A stretch of DNA of 39,560 bases from NCBI GenBank assembly GCA_049999725.1, contig JBNGIS010004047.1, forward strand, positions 1 through 39,560, in the 5' to 3' direction. This stretch comes from Haplomitrium mnioides. Taxonomy: Eukaryota > Marchantiophyta > Haplomitriopsida > Calobryales. Positions 30,300 through 39,560 of the stretch are shown piece after piece; position 1 is the stretch's first letter, and every line of letters begins with the position of its first letter. A program made the translations under genes and the position numbers. The notes beneath the pieces were generated by a model. It ran no database searches, was not told where the DNA came from, and worked only from the letters and a program-made list of their open reading frames with translations.

Positions 30300-30803
30300 G
30301 TATGTTCGGAGAGAGCTCGTGTGTTTGAGATAGTCATGCCCATGGCGTTTGACAACCTTGCCATTGCTCAACATCATGACACTTTGCAGTATGCTACCAT
30401 ACAGAGAGGTGGATATCGCATTAGGATTCGAAGGTTTCATCTTGGTGATTATATTTATTTGCAACAGACAGAGACACTTGATATCACTACTAAGTGTCAA
30501 ATTTTGCGTGTACATCAGGTATTGCCTTTGAGAGTTTTGCAGTTGGAGGGACATGATGGCATGGTTTGGAAGGATCATGTGCGCAATTGTGTACTTTGTC
30601 ACCTTTCAAACATTAATGGCACTATGGACCCCAGTGTGGCACAAGTTTATATAGGTTTGAAATGTATGTTGTGTGGTTTTCTTAAGGGAGCAACCACTAT
30701 GTTGATTTGTAACAGATGTTCTAGAAGATGGCATATGTCATATTTGACACCTCTATTTGCTACTATTCATGGTGGATCATGGGTTTTCTCTCATTGTTTA
30801 TAG
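30300..30803 (+). pseudogene. Integrase C-terminal region with PHD-finger-like module
   Basis: The open frame (from 30321) has an SH3-like segment, RRFHLGDYIYLQQTETLD and VLPLRVLQLEGHDG, where gypsy integrases carry their GPY/F-type domain. It is followed by DHVRNCVLCHLSNINGTMDP. The tail then reads CMLCGFLKGATTMLICNRCS, RRWHMSYLTP and GGSWVFSHC. The Cys codons at 30663, 30672, 30708 and 30717 and the His at 30732 match the C4HC3 spacing of a PHD finger; two later Cys are replaced (Tyr after H-M-S, Phe before SHC). PHD fingers bind histone H3 tails, so the intact module could guide integration to chromatin in place of a chromodomain. Confidence 0.72.
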
Positions 30804-31101
30804 AACAACTAGTTTCCATTGATCTCTAGGGTTGGTATAGATTACAAGAGGTGAACGATGGGGCTCCATTGCACCCAACCTCCTAGTCTTTACATCAATA
30901 GGTGTATATCAATTTTCTAAGAGATAGATGGCTAGCTAATGTTAAGTGACTTGACCACCAACTAGGGGGTGATTATGAGGTCTTATGCATTATATCCGTA
31001 TGAGACTCAATTGTTTGTCATTCTCTATTGTATGTCTATAGATGTCATGGAATGTGTGTGGACAATGTAGTTGTGTAAGTGATGTGTATGCACACAACAG
31101 T
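30804..31101 (+). other. gypsy 3' untranslated region with polypurine tract
   Basis: A purine-rich AGGGGGTGATTATGAGG lies at about 30963-30980, some 125 bp before the TGTCACAC start of the 3' LTR. The segment 30975-31095 is repeated after the LTR at 31338-31458. Confidence 0.5.
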
Positions 31102-31332
31102 TGTCACACTATTCCATGTAGATTTCTATTTTTATACATTTTGAATTTTTTGTCTTTTTTTGCCTTAGTATATAAGGCCATGTCACACACTCTGATTGTA
31201 TGAACCAAGAGGAGAAATGAGGTATTGCAGTTAGTAGAGAAGCGTGGATTCGTTGTAAGCAAAGGTGTGCTGGTTTTGATATTGAAAGATCAACACTTTG
31301 GATTTTCTCGAGAAGGTATCACTCGAGAAAAG
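31102..31332 (+). repeat. gypsy 3' LTR, 3'-truncated
   Basis: Begins TGTCACACTATTCC, aligns to the first 220 bp of the 5' LTR and then stops short of its last 40 bp, joining to the second copy of the pre-LTR segment. Confidence 0.75.
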
Positions 31333-31337
31333 TATTG

Positions 31338-31458
31338 TAGAGTCTCATGCATTGTATGCGTATGAGACTCAATTGTTTGTTATTCTTTGTTGTATGTCTG
31401 TAGATGTCATGGAATGTGTGTGGACGGTGTAGTTGTGTAAGTGATGTATATGCGCACG
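31338..31458 (+). repeat. Second copy of the gypsy pre-LTR segment
   Basis: Repeats 30975-31095 with few changes; shared strings include GTATGAGACTCAATTGTTTG, GATGTCATGGAATGTGTGTG and AGTTGTGTAAGTGATGT. It lies downstream of the LTR, so the order is segment, LTR, segment. Confidence 0.85.
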
Positions 31459-32389
31459 AAAAAATGCTCGACGAAGAAAAAATCTATGAACAACATCCGC
31501 TACTTTGAACCAAGAACAGGCTACTTAGAACATAAACTTTTTTTGGGGGGAAAAATTGTGATTTTTCATATCAAAAAACATAAAAAAACGAGGTTAATTT
31601 TTAAAAACAAAAAGTATATGAATTTTTTGGATTTGTTTTTGGTCGTTTCAGTAAGCGTGATTGATTGAAAGTCAATTTTGTTATGCAAAATCAATCAATA
31701 TCACTAGTTTTTATGAAAATATTAGAAAACTTAAATTTTTTTAAAATCATACAAACTATGGTAAGTTTTCATCCAAAAATTGCATTTATCATTGATTACA
31801 ATTCTAAGCCCAAAAGTTTAAATACACGTCACAAGAAACTATTTTGAAATGTATTTCATTGCACAAACTTTAGGCGCGCGTAGATATAATGCTCTTTTGA
31901 ACTTTTTTGTTGGAAAAATATTACAAATCACAAAGAAAAAGCCTAAGGGGACCGGAAGTCAAGGGAATGAGTTTGCAATAGTAAACACAAAAACAAAGAA
32001 AACAAAACATTGCATGGATTTAGGAGCTTTATTTTAAACATCAAGAAAAAAAAGGAAGCTTTCAGTTTAAGTTGAAAATCTATGCAATCAAAAGTGAATG
32101 TAGGCTTTCAAAATGGTTCCAACAATTAAAAATATTTCATAGTTCAACGAAGCATATACAGAAATGTATCATAGTTCAGAATCAAAAAGGTAGTAGCTAA
32201 GGAGATTGAATTAAGATTGTAAACAATAAACATGTCCAAGTTTTAGACTTGATTCAACCAAAAAAAGGTCTCAAGATCTACAAAAGAGTCTATGACTTGT
32301 GTACAAACAAAGTTGTAATAGGTAGTTTTTGTATGAAGAAGCTTAAGGGTTATGCATGAGAAGTAGAACTTTTGGAAGGCGTGGACTTC
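31459..32389. other. AT-rich stretch, no gene recognised
   Basis: A/T-rich with homopolymer runs. Short open frames show no family signature. One GC-rich island GGCGCGCGTAG at about 31873 resembles half of the palindrome in the minisatellite that follows. Confidence 0.5.
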
Positions 32390-32640
32390 CACCCCAAAGT
32401 CTATGCGTGCATAGAAATCCAAGCTCAACATGTGAACCCTCCACTCCAAAGTCTAGGCGCGCTTAGAAATCTAAGCTCAACAAGTGAACACTCCACCCTA
32501 AAGTCTATACGCGTATAGGAATCCAAACTCACCAACTGAACACTCCACCTGAAAGTCTAGGCGCGCCTAGGAATCTGAACTCACCATCTGAACACTCCAC
32601 CCCAAAGTCTATGTGCGCATAGGAATCCAAACTCACCATC
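32390..32640. repeat. 52-bp minisatellite with a 14-bp palindromic core
   Basis: Five units with an exact 52-bp period. The cores are CTATGCGTGCATAG (32401), CTAGGCGCGCTTAG (32453), CTATACGCGTATAG (32505), CTAGGCGCGCCTAG (32557) and CTATGTGCGCATAG (32609). Between cores lies AATCCAAACTCACCA-, GAACACTCCAC- and AAAGT-type sequence. Two of the five cores are perfect palindromes and three have one mismatched pair. A sixth perfect core, CTATGCGCGCATAG, lies outside the period at 32734-32747, preceded by the same AAAGT. Confidence 0.9.
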
Positions 32641-32747
32641 TCAATATTCCACAACAAAGACTGACAAAAAGCTAGGTTTTAGGTTTCGTACAAGAGTTTT
32701 TGTACATTGTACGTTTCGCTTGCAAATCAAAGTCTATGCGCGCATAG

Positions 32748-33234
32748 GGTTCACACTTCTATAACCGAGGATAAAGACTGTAAACGCTCTAATTTTGCAA
32801 CAAACTCTATGTATGCAAAAGAATTTGATTTCTAATTCGGAATCTAAAAGTAAAAATGGGTACAAAGCTCTTCTTTTGAGTCAAACAATGCTAAAGATTT
32901 AAATTTTTACAACAAAGTCTTAAAAAGAAAAAAAATTTAGTCAATTTAGGCAAATGCTTCAGCAAGATAATAACCTTAAAAGTTGAAAGCAAAATAATTA
33001 TATTTTGGAGATGAAAATATTTCTACAAAGTAAATAAAAATATTAACTTTGAGTTAAAGTTTCATTTACAAAGAAAAACATTCAACTTGGAATGATTTAT
33101 AGTCACAAGCTCAAGTTGGCAAAAAATCCAACAAGTTGCTAAAAATGATTTTCAAATATTTTTAGAAATGATCATCTTAAATTATACCAGATTTGCAAAT
33201 AAAAAATACAGAACAAAATTCTTGAAGGACTTTA
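32748..33234. other. AT-rich stretch, no gene recognised
   Basis: A-rich sequence with AAAGTC-type motifs and no supported open frame, RNA or repeat. Confidence 0.5.
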
Positions 33235-33370
33235 GTCACTAGTCTCGATTTCTTTGGATTCAGCTTCAAAAGATTCATCAAGGTTTGCTTCATTTGTCTC
33301 AGTGTTTATGACACTTGTCAGCCCCCTGGTCGGAGCATTAACTCTTTTCTGAGAGAGTTAACCCCACTTA
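33235..33370 (-). pseudogene. Short acidic coding-like 3' end, unidentified
   Basis: On the minus strand an open stretch reads RVNAPTRGLTSVINTE and continues TNEANLDESFEAESKEIETS to a TAG/TGA-type stop near 33235. The composition (acidic, Glu/Ser-rich) looks like a protein C-terminus, but it is cut off upstream by a stop at the edge of the GC-rich block. No family was recognised. Confidence 0.25.
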
Positions 33371-33379
33371 AGGGCTGAC
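33317..33379. repeat. Nested inverted repeats (hairpin)
   Basis: Outer arms GTCAGCCC (33317-33324) and GGGCTGAC (33372-33379) are perfect, as are inner arms TTAACTCT (33338-33345) and AGAGTTAA (33354-33361) around an 8-base loop. It stands at the left edge of the GC-rich block. Confidence 0.7.
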
Positions 33380-34860
33380 TTAGTGTTTCGGGACCTTTTA
33401 TGGGAGGGGCTTTGCACCGAATGGACCCCAACTTCTATTTACCAATGCAAGAGTGTTGCACAACCTTGACAACACCCAAGCAAACACTCCAATGCCCACA
33501 GATGTAGGTCACACCCCTTCTTCAGGCCTTAACCTCAAAAGGTGCCACTTGGAAGACAAGGGCAATTAGAACAGAGCGTTTGGTTCTGGTCTACAATGGC
33601 CTCTTGGTGAGTCATTTAGTAGCCACCTTTCTCATTTACATACATTTCTCAAGGACACATACAGGTGGATTGATACGATGCTGAATAAATTTCGAAATAT
33701 ATTTCAGAGCCCAGATCTGGACCCAGTCACCTTGTATACATAAGGGAAATAGATCCCAACATCCAATTATCACAATACAATGTTGTTATTCCTGACTTCC
33801 CCTGTCCAGAGTATCCTCAATATTTGATAAATAGAATACAAACCTTCTAAACTAAGAACTTCACAGAACTACAAACAGAACACAAATCTAACAATACACA
33901 TAAACAAAGACACATCTACACACACACCATGTCCTGCCAACATTGCATGCATGTCCACCTCTTAAGAACCAATCTCTCCTCCGAGCTTTTCTTTAGCAAC
34001 TCCAGCCTTCCTCTTACTCCTCACCAACGCACTCTTAGCCAGATAGTTTTTCAACTACATTGCCAGAAGCCCTGAATTTACTTCCTCATGCTTGGAAGAG
34101 GTTTTCTTTAACTTCCACCTCTGGAAGACAGCCCTCTCAACTGCTGGATCACCCACTCCACCCGAGAATTGGTTGGATCTTCGACGCAGTGCACAGGCAC
34201 TAACGTGGCCACTCCTCTCCCTTCTCCACAAGATTGTAATACCAGCAACCCTCTCCGAATGCTGATGGGACTGATCTCCTACACAAATCAAAGCTGAAAC
34301 GACACCAGGACCCCCCTTGGCTGCCCCTCACGAAATACAAACCAAAAGAATCCTCTTCTCATCTCAGTGTTGGTCCACCTTCAAATGTTGGTCCGCCTTC
34401 AAATTTGAGTACACCTGAGTAGTCTGAGCCTCTAGAGCCTCCTGCTCAGCGATTCCCAGCACCTCCTCAGTCCACCTCCACCATGTGATGGCCTTCCTTC
34501 ACGAGTCCGCCCACTTCACCCAAGGTCTCACCAAAACTCTCTCCTTCATATCCCGCTGCTTTCTCTGCACCCAAAAAATAGTTCTCGTAGCTTAAGAGCG
34601 AGCAAGTCTATCCCCGTGCTCCTTTTCCACTCCCAGCCTTGACGATTCATCACCGCCCTTCCTTGAAGGTCCTTGTTTCGCTTATCTGACGGCCGAGAGG
34701 TGTATCCCGCATTTTTACATGGCTCATAGGTGGGTTTTTTACCAGATTCAGAGGCTGAAAATGATGCCAACAGCTGCGCCTTGTTGTTTACTTTCCAACA
34801 AGACTAATTTTCCGTGAAGCTAACACCTGTAGCTCTGGCAATCGGCGTTTGAATGGACAT
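33380..34860 (-). other. Unidentified insertion with broken open frames
   Basis: Minus-strand fragments include VQRWK-like ERAVFQRWKLKKTSSKHEE (34291-34055), ITWWRWTEEVLGIAEQEALE (about 34490-34420) and RQGWEWKRSTGIDLLALKLR (34770-34546). They may belong to one decayed protein, perhaps a retroelement Gag, but no motif proves it. Confidence 0.3.
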
Positions 34861-37100
34861 GCCTTTTTCCTTTGCGTTATCCTCGTGTTAGCCTGACAAC
34901 CCGTGAGATTCCTCGAACGTTGGACAACTGACATGTGGCGCGTGGAGGGAGCCCGTTGGATTCGCAAGTCTCAAGATTCTCGATGGATCTCTAATATTCC
35001 CGTAGATTCCTAGATCCCGCAGAGGTGTCACGTCATCCGCAAAGCTCAAGATTCCCGAGGAATCTCCAATACTCCCGCAGATTCCCAGAGGCTCGTATAA
35101 GCGCCATGTTTCCGAAAAATCCCTTGGAACCTAATCGTCACTTCTCGTAATCCCACTGTCTCTTCGCGGAACCCCACAGTCGCCTTTCGGAACCCTACCG
35201 TCGCTTCTCGAAATACTGCCACGTCATCCGTTGCCGCGCCGTCCGACGCCGCCCCGCAAGAGGTTAGGCGGACCGTCGCATTGACCGGATTCCGCAGTTG
35301 ACTCGTCGCTGACCCGCAGAAGCCCTTGGAACACCACTGAATGCCACGTCATCTAAAATCTTCCTCGGGAACACACTGTTGCTCTTCGGAACCCCGCTAT
35401 GTCATCCGTAGCCGCACCGCCCAACGCCGCTCCGCAAAGAGGTAGGTGGACCGTCGCAGTTAACTAGATTCCACGGTTGACCCGCGTTGACTCCTCTTCT
35501 GCGGATGCCACGTCATCCGCAAAATAGTCCTTTGTTGAGTAAGAACATTACCTATTATCGCTGTTTCGGCATCCGCTCACAATAAGAACGGAGGCTTCCT
35601 TCGCTTAACTCCTTCCTCCGCTTGATATAAGAACTATGGCAGACTCCCTATGGATCCCCTTCAAACTTTCAGCATGCTCCATCATACTTCCGTCCTCGCA
35701 AATGCCAGAACTGTGATAAGTCGCCCTTTCGGCTGCTGGTCCCTTGCTTCTTCTTCTGGCCGGAATGTCGCTTCATTGCCTATTCACTATCTTGATTTTC
35801 CCTTGGCCGTAACTTCATTTGATCACCTTTTCAGTCCTCTTAATCTTGTTCGGGCCGGATTGTCGCCTGATCACTTTTTCGGCACCTCTCGCTCTTCTTC
35901 TGGTCAGACCTTTGTTATATCGCCTATTCGCAATCCCCTTGTGATAAGAACGATACGCGCCGCAGATTCCCGTTGAACTTTCAGGCCTTACTCTGTCGAA
36001 CTTTCCTCTGTTTTGTCGGATTAGCGATAAATCGTCATTTCGCCCTTAATTCTTTGGTTTCCGTTTTGGCTTCCCGTCGGATCCCCGTTAAGTGGGCTTC
36101 CCACTTAGGGTGGCTGGTCAGAACCCGTTTAAAGCAGGGCTCCCCATTTTCCGCTAAGTCTCGCGGGCTCCTTGGGATTGCCATGTGTCCCTGAATCTGT
36201 AACTATGATCCGTTGCCACTTTGCCTTTCCCGTTTAGCCTTTATGGAACCCTCCATGCCGTCGGAATAGTGACAGGTCACCTATTTGTCTGGTCACTGCT
36301 TCGCTTATCCCTGTTTCGCCATCCCTTCGGACCCGTCGGACCTTCCTTTACGGATCTCTGTTAAGTGGGGAACCCACGTAGGGAGGCTGATCGGATCCCT
36401 CTTAACTAGAGTGCCCTACATAGGAAGGTTGAGTCCCGTTAAGGTTTGCGCTAAGTCACCTTTTCGTCGTCCTCGGAAGTCCTTTGAGCGGATCCGCTAT
36501 AAGTCGCGATTTCGATAGCCCTCAGTACTCCTCCAGTCAGACCCACGATAAGTTGCCCTTTTGGCTCTCTTTCTTCCCATGCCGGAGCTGCGCTATATCC
36601 TCGTTGCGGCATCCTCCCTTGATTTAGGAACTAAGTCTCCTTCTCTTTACTAAGGCATTGAAAAAGTTTCATGTAAGAACATCAAAGAAGTCTTCTTTAC
36701 TTGACTTGTGGAAAAGTTTGTTGTAAGAACGCCGCGGATCCATGTCGAACTTTCGGATAACTTCCGATTCAAACTTTCAACATCTCCTTCCTCTCGTCTG
36801 AATCTTCCACATGTCACCCTTTCGTCCGCTTAATTAGCCCGCTTTGTAATCCTCCGTAACCGGTCCCCTCACATCGGAAGATGCATCGGAACCCGCTTAA
36901 CTGGGTTCCCCACTTAGGAAGGCGCGATCCTGACGATCTCTTTGGACCCCCAGGAGCTGCCACGTTTCCGTAGCGCTCCACGGACTCCTCGGGATGTGTC
37001 CGTTGGTTAACTTCCCGAAGGTTGTTCTTCCTTAGTTTTGCGTTATTCTCTTTTATTCAAATTTCCCTGCAATCGCCTCGAGCTCTTCTCTCCATCAAGT
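34861..37100. repeat. GC- and CpG-rich block of degenerate short repeats
   Basis: Composition changes abruptly from AT-rich to CpG-rich. Three layers of repetition are visible. A 78-bp tandem duplication (34958-35036 and 35037-35108) carries CTCAAGATTCCCGA-type and CCCGCAGATTCC-type strings. A longer duplication (about 35215-35300 and 35395-35475) shares CACGTCATCCGT-, GCCGC-, CCGCAA- and GGTGGACCGTCGCA-type strings. A recurring core close to GTCGCCCTTTCGGC, often preceded by ATAA, appears more than ten times from 35120 to 36830 (for example 35724, 36453, 36502, 36553). No open frame looks like a known protein. It could be the LTR or leader of an unknown element. Confidence 0.65.
36089..36916. 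repeat. Three short hairpins of one motif
   Basis: TAAGTGGG-CTT-CCCACTTA at 36089-36107 is perfect. TAAGTGGG-GAA-CCCACGTA (36362-36380) and TAACTGGG-TTC-CCCACTTA (36898-36916) each have one mismatch. Each is followed by a diverged copy of GGGAGGCTGATCGG-like sequence. A related CCCACTTAAGGGCTGAC lies at 33363-33379. Confidence 0.65.
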
Positions 37101-37705
37101 TATAGCACGCCCCGAATGGTTGCGAATTGAGGATGCAGTGGTCCAAACTGTTGGCTCCTCCGTTCTGCCTCCCAACTTTCACCCCCTTCCTCTGTTCTCG
37201 CCCACCCTTGTCAGCCCTGCCTTAGTCCCAAATCGCTGCCAACTCTCTTGATCCTCTTGCTATCCCGCTTACATGTCTTCTTTGGATCCCACAGGGCTTC
37301 CCCTTGGCTTGCAGGTTTCATGACATCCATAGAGAGAGACAGAAAAGAAAGGAAAAGAATGGAAAGGAGGGAGAGGAGAAAGGTGCAGGATTGGCATAAC
37401 AACAATAAAACAATAACATACACTAAAACACAATAGGCTAACACAAACTGGAGAAATCAACCAAGCTAAGACGCTCATAATTTACAAAAATTGAAAAAAC
37501 TCAGACACATCCAACCGACAACACTAATTGAATCTCTTTGAAACATTTTAGGATTGAGGGATTTTTGTCTTTTGTACTCAAATAGATTTTCTTTAATGGT
37601 AGCCAGAGTGGTTCTCCTCAATTGGTTTTTCTGAGTGAGCAGAAAATCAAACGATAGAATCGTGATTTGTGTCAGATCAAGTATATCAATATGTAACTTG
37701 GATTT
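37101..37705. other. Transition from GC-rich block to AT-rich DNA, no gene
   Basis: Contains a purine-rich run of GAGAGA/AAGGAA type at 37330-37385, then AT-rich sequence. Overlapping open frames on both strands are not supported by any motif. Confidence 0.45.
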
Positions 37706-39080
37706 TTATTTCCCTTTTGTTGCTGCTGATTTTTCTAAGAAGTATTGACCAGAAAATGCATCTTCAACCAAACAAGCAGACCATTCAGCTCGTACTCGTT
37801 TCGGGTTTGGTGGATCTTCCTCATCAAATAACAAAACTTTGAGAACTTTGGCAACCCAAAACGGTCTGCTCTTTGGATTCAGAGATGCAACAACACAAAT
37901 AAACATTCTAGCTTTCAAATTATATAGATTGCCAAATTTATGCATGTATCGAGTATTGTGCGAAAGAGTCCATTCTCGCGGCCTAGGTGCTCCATCATAG
38001 ATTACTCGACGTGTAGAAAGTATTTGCTGTATCGAAGTATCTTCTTCTTTTTGTGGAGCTTGAAGTTGAGAATCTGGACAAAAATTTTGAAAATCATTAC
38101 AAGTGTTTGACTATTGTGAAGGTGGAAAGGTAAATTGTGCTTCGAGTCGTCGTCATTTTTTTTCAAGGATGTAAGCCGCAATCTCTTGTTGGGCAAGAAA
38201 AAAGTCATTCCACCATTGAATATCATAATCTGTAAAGAGCTTGTAGCAGTTCTCACTTATGTTGTCCCTTATCGAAATTACCACTTTCTCGGCATCCACT
38301 TCTCTTTCTTCCTTTTGAGATTGTTTGATTTCAGAATATACCTTGAGAGGAATCAACATTGAACTTAAAATTTCTCTGTCCATTTTAGGTAGACACTTGA
38401 GTTGACAAATACCATCTGTAGGTAGCCAAAATTCATCTATTGAGAACTGTTTGCTCCAAATCTTTGCTTGGGTTCATTTAATTGGAACTTGAATTGTTGA
38501 TTAAAAGTAATATCATGTATCTTTTGAACCAGAAAAGGACTTTGTTGCAGAAACATTTTGAAATCCCAAGTTTCCAACAAAAGAGTCACGTGAGGTTTAA
38601 GATTATATGATAATTGAAGCACCTCGCTTAGACTGGTGATCGTGAAAGCTTTGACATGTTTCAAACGTTTAAAGAATTAGCTTAACATTTGATCAATTTG
38701 ATCATGAGTATGGCCAACCATGAGAAATCCGACCTTGATTTTTTGAAAAACATTCTTGCAATAAGAAGACTAAGATATCCAAACATGATAGAATTCTTAT
38801 TCTTTCGTGTCATGTTGTCCAGCTGAAGATACAAAGTTGGAGGCAGTGGGCTTTCAAAGTCACATAATATTTCGTTTAGTATAGTAACTGTCAAATTGGA
38901 ATCGCTTCTCAAGTTTCCATACGTTAAGAAGACCGTCGAAAAGAGAGCATGATTGAATATTAAGGCACCAACAACATGCACACCCATCAAACAATCTTCA
39001 TCAATATTTTTTGGTGGCGATGGCTAGTGTGGAATAGTAGTTTTCTTCTGATCCATTCCATCAATGACAATTCCCAAGTA
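37706..39080 (-). pseudogene. DUF7869-type protein, decayed, probably transposon-derived
   Basis: The minus strand reads YLGIVIDGMDQKKTTIPH (about 39085-39030), MGVHVVGALIFNHALFSTVF (38987 on) and PLPPTLYLQLDN with KNKNSIMFGYLSLL (38840-38770). After a one-base shift in an A-run comes KIKVGFLMVGHTHDQIDQML (38750-38690). Downstream are SLSEVLQLSYNLKPHVTLLL, HDITFNQQFKFQL, MLIPLKVYSEI and YDIQWWNDFFLAQQEIAA. The end carries SRPFWVAKVLKVLLFDEEDP (37830-37790) before a stop at 37706. Acidic residues in VIDG, QLDN and the HTHDQID motif are those conserved in DUF7869 proteins, a family of transposase-like appearance with patchy distribution. At least three frameshifts or stops interrupt it. The N-terminus is not recognisable above 39180. 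Confidence 0.65.
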
Positions 39081-39180
39081 CTTTTGACCATCGGCATAAC
39101 ATTTTTCTTCGATGGTTTGCAAGTTTTGATCTTTCTTTCATTTGTTGCTAACGATGAAGAAACAATTGGCGATTATATTT

Positions 39181-39560
39181 GATTGCATCAATCCAAAACA
39201 AGAAAGATATAAAACTAGTTCAGTAAAAGATATGTCGATACTTGTAACTTCAAAACACAACCTTAGGTGTAAATAATATTCAAGGCATCTTAAACAAATG
39301 TTTGAAATTATTGAAACAAAACACTTTGTAAAAGATTAAAAAAAAACTTTAGGCAATTTGAAAAAAAAAAAGGAAAATCTATTTGGAAAAGAAAAAAACA
39401 AGATTTGCAAAAAATGTTACTAGATCATATCCTCTGAGCGTTTAGGATGAGTGGAGGCAACAATAGATCGTATGCGCGCATAAGACCAATGCAACAACAC
39501 CAATATCATGGCTTGTTGTGAATATTGTCACGACTAGTTTTAAAAGAATCAAGAACAAAT
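39181..39560. other. AT-rich stretch with an isolated palindrome
   Basis: A/T-rich sequence. TATGCGCGCATA, a perfect 12-bp palindrome at 39471-39482, is the same core as in the 52-bp minisatellite about 7 kb away. No gene is visible. Confidence 0.55.

Larger units (their letters stand above)
20395..31332 (+). mobile_element. Ty3/gypsy LTR retrotransposon carrying a cytosine-5 DNA methyltransferase and a PHD finger (decayed)
   Basis: Order on the plus strand: 5' LTR, leader of 3.3 kb, Gag with zinc knuckle, protease, DNA methyltransferase domain, reverse transcriptase, RNase H, integrase, PHD-finger-like tail, 3' LTR. The RT-RH-IN order after protease is that of gypsy elements. The methyltransferase sits where ordinary elements have only a short linker, and there is no chromodomain. 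Stops and frameshifts interrupt every domain and catalytic residues are altered in PR, RT and IN, so this copy cannot move. The element interrupts older repeat sequence at CAAAT/TGTCAC (20394/20395). Methyltransferase-bearing retrotransposons have, as far as I recall, been reported in dinoflagellates and in the charophyte alga Klebsormidium; this sequence resembles that group. Confidence 0.88.

Noticed and set aside
32390-32640. 52-bp repeats as a CRISPR array or as coding sequence
   Set aside because: Both core and inter-core sequence repeat, so there are no spacers; the minus-strand frame across it shows no known family and is broken elsewhere.
37211-37478. Open frames on both strands around a purine-rich run
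   Set aside because: They depend on low-complexity sequence and match no family.

Overview
This is a stretch of a plant nuclear genome. The evidence is a spliced gene for CPSF30 in its plant-specific zinc-finger plus YTH form, the start of a GRAS-like transcription factor gene, plant-type Ty1/copia and Ty3/gypsy elements, and dense microsatellites and satellites. The retroelement families suggest a land plant other than a flowering plant (bryophyte, lycophyte, fern or gymnosperm). That is an impression from family resemblance, not a demonstration.

Layout. 1-1076 (minus): N-terminal part of a GRAS-like gene that leaves the window. 2029-10793 (minus): seven-exon CPSF30 gene whose splice sites can all be placed, giving a protein of 799 residues. 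Its 4.9 kb first intron holds a head-to-tail run of broken LINE copies (ORF1, two ORF2 3' parts, several 3' ends), all on the gene's strand and most ending in a (TC)n microsatellite. 11085-12116: 121-bp higher-order satellite just upstream of CPSF30. 12205-20350: two copies of an unclassified AT-rich repeat on either side of a decayed copia element (13740-18176, minus), which itself contains an LTR-like promoter.

20395-31332 (plus): a decayed gypsy element of about 10.9 kb, and the main discovery. Between protease and reverse transcriptase it carries a cytosine-5 DNA methyltransferase domain with motifs I, IV, VI, VIII, IX and X in canonical order. After the integrase it carries a PHD-finger-like module. 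The order is Gag, PR, DNMT, RT, RNase H, IN, PHD. This copy is dead: it has many stops and frameshifts and altered catalytic residues in PR, RT and IN.

31460-39560: AT-rich DNA with a 52-bp minisatellite built around a covarying 14-bp palindrome (32390-32640), and a broken DUF7869-type gene, probably transposon-derived (37706-39080, minus). Between them lies a GC- and CpG-rich block (about 33310-37100) made of degenerate short repeats and hairpins, which looks like a separate insertion. Only the GRAS-like gene and CPSF30 look functional. Three assembly gaps (7125-7134, 10097-10196, 11701-11710) all lie in repeats.
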